Shown here in pieces: positions 22,230 to 29,166 of a stretch of 30,613 nt of DNA. The notes below the pieces were generated by a model. The model did not search any database, was not told where the DNA came from, and saw only the letters and a list, made by a program, of their open reading frames with translations. Location: contig CAMLQG010000034.1 in assembly GCA_946482075.1 (NCBI GenBank), positions 1 through 30,613 on the forward strand, read 5' to 3'. The translations under genes and the position numbers were made by a program. The number at the start of each line of letters is the position of its first letter. Position 1 is the first letter of the stretch. The DNA comes from an uncultured Erythrobacteraceae bacterium. GTDB taxonomy: Bacteria; Pseudomonadota; Alphaproteobacteria; Sphingomonadales; Sphingomonadaceae.

Positions 22230-24467
22230 ATGTCGAAGATCATCGGATACAGCCCCATCTGTTCCATGCTCGCGTTTGCCGCCTCGACGCTCGCGGCCAC
22301 GCCGGTTCAGGCACAGGACGCACCGGCAGGCACGAATGCGACCGCAGGAGGATTGGAAGAAATCGTCGTCACCGCCACACGCCGCGAAGAGCGACTACAG
22401 GACGTTCCGGTCGCGGTCACCGCTCTGACCAGCCAGGCGCTGGAGCAGCGGCAGATCGTGGATGTCCAGGGGCTCCAGAACGCGACCCCGACGTTGAACA
22501 TGACCACGCAGGGGGACCGATCATCGATGGCGCTGTCCTTGCGCGGGCAATCCACCAACGACAATGTCTCGTCGATCGATCCCGCCGTGGGCGTCTATCT
22601 CGACGGCGTGTACATTGCCCGCACGACAGGCGGAAATCTCAACTTTATCGATGTCGAAAGGGTCGAAGTGCTGCGCGGCCCCCAGGGCACGCTGTTCGGC
22701 CGCAACACGATCGGCGGGGCGGTCAATATCACCACGAAGCGCCCGACGGATGTGTTCGAAGGATCGATCGCCGCCGGCTATGGCAATTACAACGCCTGGA
22801 ACGTGACCGCGGTCGCCAATCTCCCCGTCACGGAAGGCATCGCTTTCCGGGTCGTCGGCCATCACGGCGAGCGCGACGGGTTCGCCCGCAGCACCATCAC
22901 CGGAGCGGAACTCAACGCGGAGAATATCGACTATCTGCGCGGCGCGCTCAGCGTGGATTTCTCGCCGTCCTGGAACCTGCTGGTGACTGGCGACTACACC
23001 CATTCCAAGAATGACGGGACCTGGATCACGCTGCTCAAGGCGTTGCCCGCGGCCGATACGCGCGTGAGCACGATTTCCAGTGGAACCGACACGGCATCCA
23101 ACTATGTCGACCGCTTCGCGCGGCGCGTGGCGAATACCACGAATGGGCCGAACACCTCGGAAAACTGGGGTTTCGGCGCGACGATCACCGGCGAAATCGG
23201 CGCAGTCAACGTCAAGTCGATCACCGCCTATCGCGAAATGCACCGCTTCCTGCCGCAATTCGACCAGGACGGGACGCCTTACGAATTGCTGCAACTGACC
23301 AACAAGATCGACCAGGATCAGTTCAGCCAGGAGATCCAGTTCTACGGCAAGCTGTTCGACGATCGGCTGGACTGGATCGTAGGCGCCTATTATTTCGAGG
23401 AATCCGCCGTCGACAAGGTCGAGCAGCATTTCGGCTATCCGATCAATCCCAACTGGTCGATCACGGATGGCTCGTTCAAGAACAAATCGGCCTCGGTCTT
23501 CGGCCAGCTCGAATTCCATCTCTCCGGCCAGTTCAGCGCCGTGGCCGGCGCTCGCTACGTCAAGGATACGCGCGCGATCACCTGGCGCAACCGGGTGGCC
23601 GGGCCCGATCCGGAAGATCTCATCAGCTGTCTGGCCGCCGGCGGCGTATTGCCGACCTGCGCTGTCACGCCGCCCAAGGCGAAATACGACTATGTTCCCT
23701 TCACGCTCGGCCTGAACTTCAAGCCGACGGACGACATCCTGCTCTATGGCAAGTTCAGCCGCGGGTTCCGCGCCGGCGGCTTCAATTCGCGGGCGAATGC
23801 CGCCCGCGCGCTTTCACCCTTCGGGCCGGAACGCGTCGATTCCTACGAATTGGGCGTGAAGGCGGACGTCGCCCGGATACTCCGCTTCAACGCCGCGGTC
23901 TTCCAGTCGAAGTTCAGCAACATCCAGTTCACCACTGCCCAGCCCGACGGGCTGGGCGGCTCCACGCTGGTCATCGACAATGCCGGGCGGGCGCGCATCA
24001 ACGGCGTGGAAGTGGAGACCACGCTCAGCCTCGATCGCCTGCGATTGAGCGCGAACCTGGGCGTGATCGACGCGAAATACACCCGGATCGAACCGACCGC
24101 CGTCGGCATCTCGAAGGATTCGAGATTCCCCTACACGCCCAAGGTCACTTACGGGTTCGGGGCATTCTATTCGCTTCCGACGAGCTTCGGGGAGATCGAG
24201 CTCAACGCCGATTATTCCTGGCGCAGCAGGATCGCCTACGCGCTTACCCCACCGCAGGATCCGGCCAATATCGGGGAATCCTACGGGCTGCTGAACGGCA
24301 GGCTGACATTGCGCCTGGAATCCGGCATCGAGCTGTCGGCCTGGGGCAAGAACCTGACGAACAGGAAATATGTCGTCAGAGTCACGGATCTGGCCGCCGC
24401 AGGGTTCCTGAACAACTATCCCGGAGATCCGCGGACCTACGGCGTGGCGGCGCGCTATCAGTTCTAG
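22230..24467 (+). CDS. TonB-dependent outer-membrane receptor
   Basis: A 745-residue TonB-dependent receptor. It has a signal peptide ending near TPVQAQ, a TonB box (LEEIVVTATRREE), a plug domain (QDVPVAVTALTSQALEQ through VEVLRGPQGTLFGRNTIGGAVNITT) and a barrel ending GVAARYQF. This is the common sphingomonad catabolic receptor type and differs clearly from the receptor at 9684-12104, which has VLKGPQALYYGKNSPGG. It starts 30 bases after the SDR stop, behind GAGAGGGAAG. It is the last gene of the DUF1214-SDR-receptor operon and ends 22 bases from a convergent TetR gene. The ligand is unknown. Confidence 0.95.
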   Translation: MSKIIGYSPICSMLAFAASTLAATPVQAQDAPAGTNATAGGLEEIVVTATRREERLQDVPVAVTALTSQALEQRQIVDVQGLQNATPTLNMTTQGDRSSMALSLRGQSTNDNVSSIDPAVGVYLDGVYIARTTGGNLNFIDVERVEVLRGPQGTLFGRNTIGGAVNITTKRPTDVFEGSIAAGYGNYNAWNVTAVANLPVTEGIAFRVVGHHGERDGFARSTITGAELNAENIDYLRGALSVDFSPSWNLLVTGDYTHSKNDGTWITLLKALPAADTRVSTISSGTDTASNYVDRFARRVANTTNGPNTSENWGFGATITGEIGAVNVKSITAYREMHRFLPQFDQDGTPYELLQLTNKIDQDQFSQEIQFYGKLFDDRLDWIVGAYYFEESAVDKVEQHFGYPINPNWSITDGSFKNKSASVFGQLEFHLSGQFSAVAGARYVKDTRAITWRNRVAGPDPEDLISCLAAGGVLPTCAVTPPKAKYDYVPFTLGLNFKPTDDILLYGKFSRGFRAGGFNSRANAARALSPFGPERVDSYELGVKADVARILRFNAAVFQSKFSNIQFTTAQPDGLGGSTLVIDNAGRARINGVEVETTLSLDRLRLSANLGVIDAKYTRIEPTAVGISKDSRFPYTPKVTYGFGAFYSLPTSFGEIELNADYSWRSRIAYALTPPQDPANIGESYGLLNGRLTLRLESGIELSAWGKNLTNRKYVVRVTDLAAAGFLNNYPGDPRTYGVAARYQF

Positions 24468-24489
24468 GCCCGGCGTGACGAAGCTCGCT

Positions 24490-25140
24490 TCAGGCCGAAG
24501 ACTGCTGAGCTGAAAGCGGCACAGGGGCGCGCGCGGAGATTCCGGAGCTGATGAACTTGCGATAGGCGGAAAGCAAAGCTCCACCGGCGTGCCGCGTGTC
24601 GCCGCCCTGTATCAAGCTATAGCTTAGATAGTTCCAGGCGCCCGCCAGAATTTTTGCCACGATTTCCAGTTCTTCCGGCGAGAAGACCGGATTGCGATCC
24701 CTCAACGTGCGCAGGAAATCGGCCGCTACGTCGCGCATATGTTTCTCATAGCCGGCAGGCGCGAACAGCCGGGCCTCGTGAAGAATGCGTATGAAATGCG
24801 GCGTCTGGCCAATGAAGTCCAGGAAGGCCTGGAATCTCGCCGTTTCCAGAGCGAGAGGCTGTTCCACGCCTCGAACTCTCTCGCGAATGAACTGAAGCAT
24901 CTCCATCCCCAGACGCGGCAGCAATTGATCGAGGAGTTCCTGCCGGCTCGCAAAATAATTGTAGAATGTTCCCTGCGCCACTTCCGCCAGTTCGGTAATG
25001 CGCCAGACCGCGGCGTTCGCGTAGCCTTCGCTGCCGACGATCGTCACCCCGGCCTGGAATAGGCGCTGCTTTCGCTGCGCCATCCTTTCGGTTCTGGTGA
25101 GGCTGAAGCCACTGCGCACGGGCGGAGCCGGATCACGCAT
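24490..25140 (-). CDS. TetR-family transcriptional regulator
   Basis: A 216-residue TetR-type regulator. The helix-turn-helix is WRITELAEVAQGTFYNYFASRQELL (about residues 46-70), and the remainder is a helical ligand domain (RFQAFLDFIGQTPHFIRILHEARLF). The ATG at 25140 overlaps the stop of the EthD gene by 8 bases, as in the P450-VOC junction. An ATG at 25164, eight codons upstream, is possible. The gene ends the epimerase-EthD-TetR operon, so it is produced with the operon and may repress it through the perfect palindrome at 26535-26548. The effector is unknown. Confidence 0.9.
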   Translation of the reverse strand: MRDPAPPVRSGFSLTRTERMAQRKQRLFQAGVTIVGSEGYANAAVWRITELAEVAQGTFYNYFASRQELLDQLLPRLGMEMLQFIRERVRGVEQPLALETARFQAFLDFIGQTPHFIRILHEARLFAPAGYEKHMRDVAADFLRTLRDRNPVFSPEELEIVAKILAGAWNYLSYSLIQGGDTRHAGGALLSAYRKFISSGISARAPVPLSAQQSSA

Positions 25141-25489
25141 CGAGCACCGTCGTGACACGCTCATCCACGACCATGATGCATTGCCGGCTGCGGTCCATGA
25201 ATTCCAGTTCGTCCGCGATCAATCGCTCTCCGGCGCCCGGCGCAAATATCTGGGCGCGAAATTCCTCGAACGCCGCGCGGTTCGAGAATTCTATTTCCGT
25301 CACGACATCGAACTCGAACGGCATGGTGAAGGTGTTGAGTTCGTCATCATGCAGGAAGTAGCTGCGGCGGTATCCGAACGGCACGGTGGTCAGGCTTTGG
25401 ATCAGCGCCACGTGATTATTCTCGTAATAATCGCGAAATTGCGCATGGCTCATACCGTCCTTGCGACAGAAGAAAGCTAGCACCTTCAT
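25133..25489 (-). CDS. EthD-domain protein (second copy)
   Basis: A 118-residue EthD-type protein with FRDYYENNHVALI, FDVVTEIEFSNRAAFEEFRAQ and DELEFMDRS. It is homologous to the EthD protein at 4987-5361 but clearly diverged, for example at the GYRRSYFLHDDE segment. AAGGGGAT lies 7 bases before the ATG. It follows the epimerase-like gene by 35 bases and overlaps the TetR gene by 8. The biochemical role of this family is not settled. Its repeated company with KstD-like and NIPSNAP genes in this window suggests a small metabolic enzyme of the same pathway type. Confidence 0.87.
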   Translation of the reverse strand: MKVLAFFCRKDGMSHAQFRDYYENNHVALIQSLTTVPFGYRRSYFLHDDELNTFTMPFEFDVVTEIEFSNRAAFEEFRAQIFAPGAGERLIADELEFMDRSRQCIMVVDERVTTVLDA

Positions 25490-25524
25490 AGGTCATCCCC
25501 TTCGAAATCGTTCCTGCAGAGCGT

Positions 25525-26481
25525 TCAGGCCTGGTTCGACCATCCCGTGGCGGTCGGCCCGAAATCGTCGGAGGCAAGATAGGCCTCGCGGTAGGAACCA
25601 GATCGAATATCCTCGATCAGATCGATCTCGACCGGCTTCCAGCCCAGTTCTTCCCGCGCCCGCTTCGCGACCGCGCGGCTGTTCACGGAAATGGCGATGT
25701 CGACGAATGACTGGCCCCAATGATCGCATAATTCGTCATAGGTGAAACTCGCCGCGCGACATCGCATGACGCCGGCGACGGCTTCCGCGATGCTGCGGAA
25801 ATTGGCTTCCCCGCCAACCGCATGATAGAGCGCCCCGGAAATGCCGCGCTCGATAACCCGGCAATAAAGCTCTGCCAGATCGGAGATGTGGACATTCGAA
25901 TAGAGGTTCAGGCCGCGCCCGAGATAGGGCACTTTCCCCAGAGCCCGCGCCGCCCGGAACAGCAGCGGGACATGGATACTCCCGCCCTTCCCGTAGATGA
26001 GAGGCGGCCTCACCACAGCGGTGTGCAGGCCGGAGCCCGATGCGGAACGGACCAGTTCCTCCGTTTGCAGGCGGACGCTTCGATTATGGCTGGCGGGATA
26101 GGGAAAGGGATCGTCCTCCGCGGATGTGAATTCGGACCACTCTCCCTCGCGGCTTTCCAGAGAAAGCACTCCCGTTCCGGACGTGAAGATAAGATGCGAA
26201 CCGCTCCCTCTCAGGCAATCGATGGCGGAGGCAACGGCGTCGGCTTCGACCTCGAAGGGAAGCATGGTCGCAAATACGACCACATCGTAGCCCGGAAGCA
26301 CCGAAGGCAGGCAGTCGAAATCGGTTATGTCGGCCTCGACGGCGGCGATTCCGCATCGCATCAGGCGGTCTCGTCCATCCCCGCTGCGGAAAGTGCCGGA
26401 CACATCGAAATTTCGCTTCTGAAGCGCGCCGGCCACTGCTCCTCCGACATATCCGGTAGCGCCCAGCACAAGAGCCTTCAT
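25525..26481 (-). CDS. NAD-dependent epimerase/dehydratase-like protein (atypical extended SDR)
   Basis: A 318-residue extended-SDR protein. The N-terminus has the NAD(P) motif GATGYVGG (8-15), followed by DITDFDCL, DVVVFATMLP and FTSGTGVLS. The usual YxxxK is missing; in its place the sequence reads SHNRSVRLQTEELV. VVRPPLIYGKGG and SNVHISDLAELY follow as in the NAD-dependent epimerase family. Without the Tyr-Lys pair it may act as a binding or reducing protein of the atypical subgroup and not as a sugar epimerase. GGGAAG precedes the ATG. It is the first gene after the promoter-operator at 26535-26580 and is followed by EthD and TetR genes. Confidence 0.85.
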   Translation of the reverse strand: MKALVLGATGYVGGAVAGALQKRNFDVSGTFRSGDGRDRLMRCGIAAVEADITDFDCLPSVLPGYDVVVFATMLPFEVEADAVASAIDCLRGSGSHLIFTSGTGVLSLESREGEWSEFTSAEDDPFPYPASHNRSVRLQTEELVRSASGSGLHTAVVRPPLIYGKGGSIHVPLLFRAARALGKVPYLGRGLNLYSNVHISDLAELYCRVIERGISGALYHAVGGEANFRSIAEAVAGVMRCRAASFTYDELCDHWGQSFVDIAISVNSRAVAKRAREELGWKPVEIDLIEDIRSGSYREAYLASDDFGPTATGWSNQA

Positions 26482-26534
26482 CGATCCACTTCCCGCCTCA
26501 ACTCATCGCAACCGAGTTCATGGCCTATCTAGAA

Positions 26535-26548
26535 CGACCGTTCGGTCG
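26535..26548. promoter_or_regulatory. Perfect TetR-type operator palindrome
   Basis: CGACCG (26535-26540) and CGGTCG (26543-26548) form a perfect inverted repeat around TT. It fits the GACCGNNCGGTC pattern known for many TetR-family repressors. It lies 54 bases upstream of the epimerase-like gene, at about the expected transcription start of the leftward promoter beside it. The TetR at the end of the same operon is the natural candidate to bind, as a negative feedback loop (inference). Confidence 0.65.
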
Positions 26549-26553
26549 ATAAG

Positions 26554-26580
26554 AAGGTACAACATCACCATCTTTGTCAA
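26554..26580 (-). promoter_or_regulatory. Candidate sigma-70 promoter of the epimerase-EthD-TetR operon
   Basis: Reading leftward, a perfect TTGACA (26580-26575) is followed after 15 bases by TACCTT (26559-26554), a fair -10 with a slightly short spacer. Transcription would begin about 26547, inside the operator palindrome. Position and orientation fit the downstream operon well; the -10 is only moderate. Confidence 0.5.
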
Positions 26581-26632
26581 GGCGAGCTTGCCCGCATGCG
26601 GCATTCAATGCGAAACGCTCGACCGGCAAGCC

Positions 26633-28333
26633 TTACCAGTTCCGTCCGGCCGCCCGCGCCGCGATGTCGGATGCTGCAAGATAGCCGAAGACCAGTGCCG
26701 GGCCGATGGTCGCTCCGGAACCCGGATAGCAGTTCCCGAATGGCGAGCCCGATGCATTCCCCGCGGCGTAAAGCCCCGCGATCGGATCGCCCTGCTCGTC
26801 CAGCACCCGGGCGTTCGCATCCGCCTTCAGGCCGCCCTTGGTGCCGAGATCACCCAGATAGATCGGGACGGCGTAGAAGGGGGCGGTGTCGATCGAACCG
26901 AGGCAGGGATTGGGCGCTACCGAAGGATCGCCGAAATACTGATCGTAGATATTGTCTCCCCGGCCGAATTCCGGGTCCACGCCGGTTCGGGCGTATTCGT
27001 TCATCTTGCCGACCGTTTTGGAAAGAGCATCGGGATCCAGCCCGATCCTTCGGGCGAGCGCATCGATCGTATCGGCCTTGAAGATATAGTGATCCCACCA
27101 ATCGCGCGGGATTTTCCTGTCCGGCATCAGCGAAGTGGGCAGGAAGCCGCCACAGGTATATTTGTTGCGATGGCGGACATCGAAGATGATCCAGCACGGC
27201 AGATTGGCGCCGGTCTTCCGGTGGTCCTCGATCATGGCCAGTCCGAACTGGTCGTAACTGCAGCTCTCATCGACAAATCGATCGCCATTCTGGTTGACGC
27301 AGACGCTGTGGGGCCGGCCGACGTCGAAAATGGCCTGATGCGTCATGTCCATGTTGGATACGCCCGGTATCGGCATGCTCATGGTCGGCGCCCACCAGGC
27401 ATGGGCCATATGTTCGGTCGACGCGCCAATCGCCTGAGCCGCCAGTGTCGCGGTTCCCTTGTTGCCTTCCTCGGGCGTGCTGCTCCAGCGCGTGCTGCCG
27501 CTGAATTCGAAATACTTGTCTCGCATGGGCTGGTTCCATTCGAAGCCCCCCGCCGCGATGACCACCCCGTGGCGCGCGGAAATGCTGTATTTCCGGCCGA
27601 ACCTGCTCACCTCGACACCGGTCACGCCGCCGGTGTCGCGGATCAGCGTTTCGAGACCGGTATCCAGCCTGACCTCGACACCGCGCTTCTTCGCCTCGCG
27701 AAACAGGCCGCCGATCAATGCGCCCCCCATGGTCAACCGGCGATCGCGCGGCGTCTTCCTGCGCCAGGCGAAGTCGGTCCAATATTTGAGGACCATCTTC
27801 AGGAAAACGATCTGCCAGCCCGGAGCGCGGTATGAGAACTTGAATCCCTGATCGATATCGAACGCATAGCGGTTGAAGAGCTTGAACCTGGGGAACTGCT
27901 CGCGCATCGTGTGCACGTCCTCCCCGATTTCCCCGCCGTCCATTTCCCGGGTGAGGAGAACGCGCCCGGCGACGGCGCCGTCGGTGCGGGAAAAGTAGTC
28001 CGGATATTCGGGAACGGCGTAGAATTCGACACCGATATCATTGAGATAACGGAGCACTTCCGGCCCCTTATCGACATACATCTCGAGCCGATCGCGCCGA
28101 ACGGAAGCATCCAAGACCTGGTCGAGATAGTGCATGACATTCTCGCGGCTGTCCTCGATCTCGCCAAGGCCGTGATTGGGAATCCAGATCCCCCCGCCCG
28201 ATGTCGCCGAGGTCCCGCCGAATTTGGATGCCTTCTCGACGACCAGAACGGAGAGGCCAAGATCCGCGGCGCGAGTGGCCGCCATCATGCCCGCGGAGCC
28301 CGAGCCGACGACGACGACGTCAAAAGTTTCCAT
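26633..28333 (-). CDS. KstD-like FAD-dependent dehydrogenase (second copy)
   Basis: A 566-residue flavoprotein of the 3-ketosteroid delta1-dehydrogenase type. It has GSGSAG (10-15), FGGTSATSGGGIW, PDYF with Tyr113, PFYAVPIYLGDLGTKGGLKAD with Tyr487, and GLYAAGNASGSPFGNCYPGSG near the end. It shares most of its motifs with the enzyme at 2086-3801, including HTMRE, KLFNRYAF and RPHSVCVN, but differs in the substrate-side stretches, so the two probably act on different or successive ketones. The ATG at 28333 is preceded by GGGAGAGGACAGG; a TTG one codon upstream is possible. The gene starts 35 bases after the second NIPSNAP gene and probably belongs to one leftward operon with the GMC pair. Confidence 0.88.
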   Translation of the reverse strand: METFDVVVVGSGSAGMMAATRAADLGLSVLVVEKASKFGGTSATSGGGIWIPNHGLGEIEDSRENVMHYLDQVLDASVRRDRLEMYVDKGPEVLRYLNDIGVEFYAVPEYPDYFSRTDGAVAGRVLLTREMDGGEIGEDVHTMREQFPRFKLFNRYAFDIDQGFKFSYRAPGWQIVFLKMVLKYWTDFAWRRKTPRDRRLTMGGALIGGLFREAKKRGVEVRLDTGLETLIRDTGGVTGVEVSRFGRKYSISARHGVVIAAGGFEWNQPMRDKYFEFSGSTRWSSTPEEGNKGTATLAAQAIGASTEHMAHAWWAPTMSMPIPGVSNMDMTHQAIFDVGRPHSVCVNQNGDRFVDESCSYDQFGLAMIEDHRKTGANLPCWIIFDVRHRNKYTCGGFLPTSLMPDRKIPRDWWDHYIFKADTIDALARRIGLDPDALSKTVGKMNEYARTGVDPEFGRGDNIYDQYFGDPSVAPNPCLGSIDTAPFYAVPIYLGDLGTKGGLKADANARVLDEQGDPIAGLYAAGNASGSPFGNCYPGSGATIGPALVFGYLAASDIAARAAGRNW

Positions 28334-28368
28334 CAACCTGTCCTCTCCCGAAAGTTCGAACCGCGAGT

Positions 28369-28671
28369 TTAATGGGATGCTTTCGGCGCGTAGGGCGCAT
28401 CCTGGGTGAACACCATCGTCTCCTGATCGACGATGTCATTGAGCGCAGGAAGAATGGCAAGAAAGCTCTCATCCACGCCGATCGCTTCCAAGACTTCGAT
28501 ATTGGGTATTTCCCATATGTGGATGGCATTGAACAATCTGCCGGTAACGGGGGCCATCGCATGGATGAGTTTGCATCCGCATTTGTTCATCGCCTTTTCG
28601 ATGATCGGCATCAGATCGACGAAATCGGCGTATTTACCGTATTTGAGTTCGAGAGTAGCGATGAGATACAT
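28369..28671 (-). CDS. NIPSNAP-family small protein (second copy)
   Basis: A 100-residue protein sharing the core KLIHAMAPVTGRLFNAIHIWEIPNIEVL with the NIPSNAP protein at 7572-7862, and ending in a helical DIVDQETMVF stretch. AGGAAG precedes the ATG. It sits 75 bases after the subunit-3-like gene and 35 bases before the KstD-like gene. The family has no firm enzymatic assignment. Repeated location next to oxidative catabolic genes argues for a metabolic role, perhaps as a dimeric alpha+beta barrel enzyme. Confidence 0.8.
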   Translation of the reverse strand: MYLIATLELKYGKYADFVDLMPIIEKAMNKCGCKLIHAMAPVTGRLFNAIHIWEIPNIEVLEAIGVDESFLAILPALNDIVDQETMVFTQDAPYAPKASH

Positions 28672-28746
28672 GATTTTCTTCCTGGTCCGAGTGTAGCTTT
28701 CAAGAAGGAACGGCGCCGGAAAAGCGCGGCCGGATGAGTTCGCCCG

Positions 28747-29166
28747 TCAAGCCGGCCTCCACATCGGGGAACGCGCGAGGACGGGCGCCAGAAGACCGCT
28801 GCCGATGCAGTCCGGCACGTCTGCAAGCTCGACCGGATTGCTGGGCTGGCCGGCATAACCGAGAAGTTCCTGCAGCTGCGGGCTGTTGTAATAGGCTCCG
28901 AATGCCACCACGCGCAGCGCCAGCCATTCGTCGCCATCCCCCTGTGCAAGCTGTCTCACTGCCTCCGCCGGATCGCTATCCCGCTCATATCGCAAGGCGG
29001 CGAGCAGATCCGGCAGGAGATCCGGCCGCAGATCGAGCACGCGATCCAGGCCCGTTTCGGCGACCCCCACGGCGTTGCCTGAAGGAGCTCGCCCATCGCC
29101 CGGCAGCATCACGTCGACCAGCGCGAGAAAACGAGTGCGATCCTGCTCGCCGATCCGCCCGCTCAT
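28747..29166 (-). CDS. Gluconate-2-dehydrogenase subunit-3-like protein
   Basis: A 139-residue protein resembling the small subunit (subunit 3) of FAD-GMC dehydrogenases. It shows FLALVDVMLPGDGRAPSG, a helical middle and VVAFGAYYNSPQLQELLGYAGQP near the C-terminus. The ATG overlaps the stop of the GMC gene by 4 bases (ATGA), so the pair is coupled and very likely forms a complex. Classical subunit 3 proteins carry a Tat signal that carries the flavoprotein to the periplasm. This one starts MSGRIGEQDRTRF and has none, so the complex may stay in the cytoplasm or depend on another signal. Confidence 0.8.
   Translation of the reverse strand: MSGRIGEQDRTRFLALVDVMLPGDGRAPSGNAVGVAETGLDRVLDLRPDLLPDLLAALRYERDSDPAEAVRQLAQGDGDEWLALRVVAFGAYYNSPQLQELLGYAGQPSNPVELADVPDCIGSGLLAPVLARSPMWRPA

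Noticed and set aside
24480..24491. Small dyad GAAG-CTCG-CTTC at the convergent receptor/TetR junction
   Set aside because: The 4-bp stem is too short, and there is no T-run to support a terminator.
26592..26601. Perfect palindrome CCGCATGCGG between the KstD-like and epimerase genes
   Set aside because: It is only 10 bases in GC-rich DNA, has no loop for a terminator and no repeated copy, so it could be chance.
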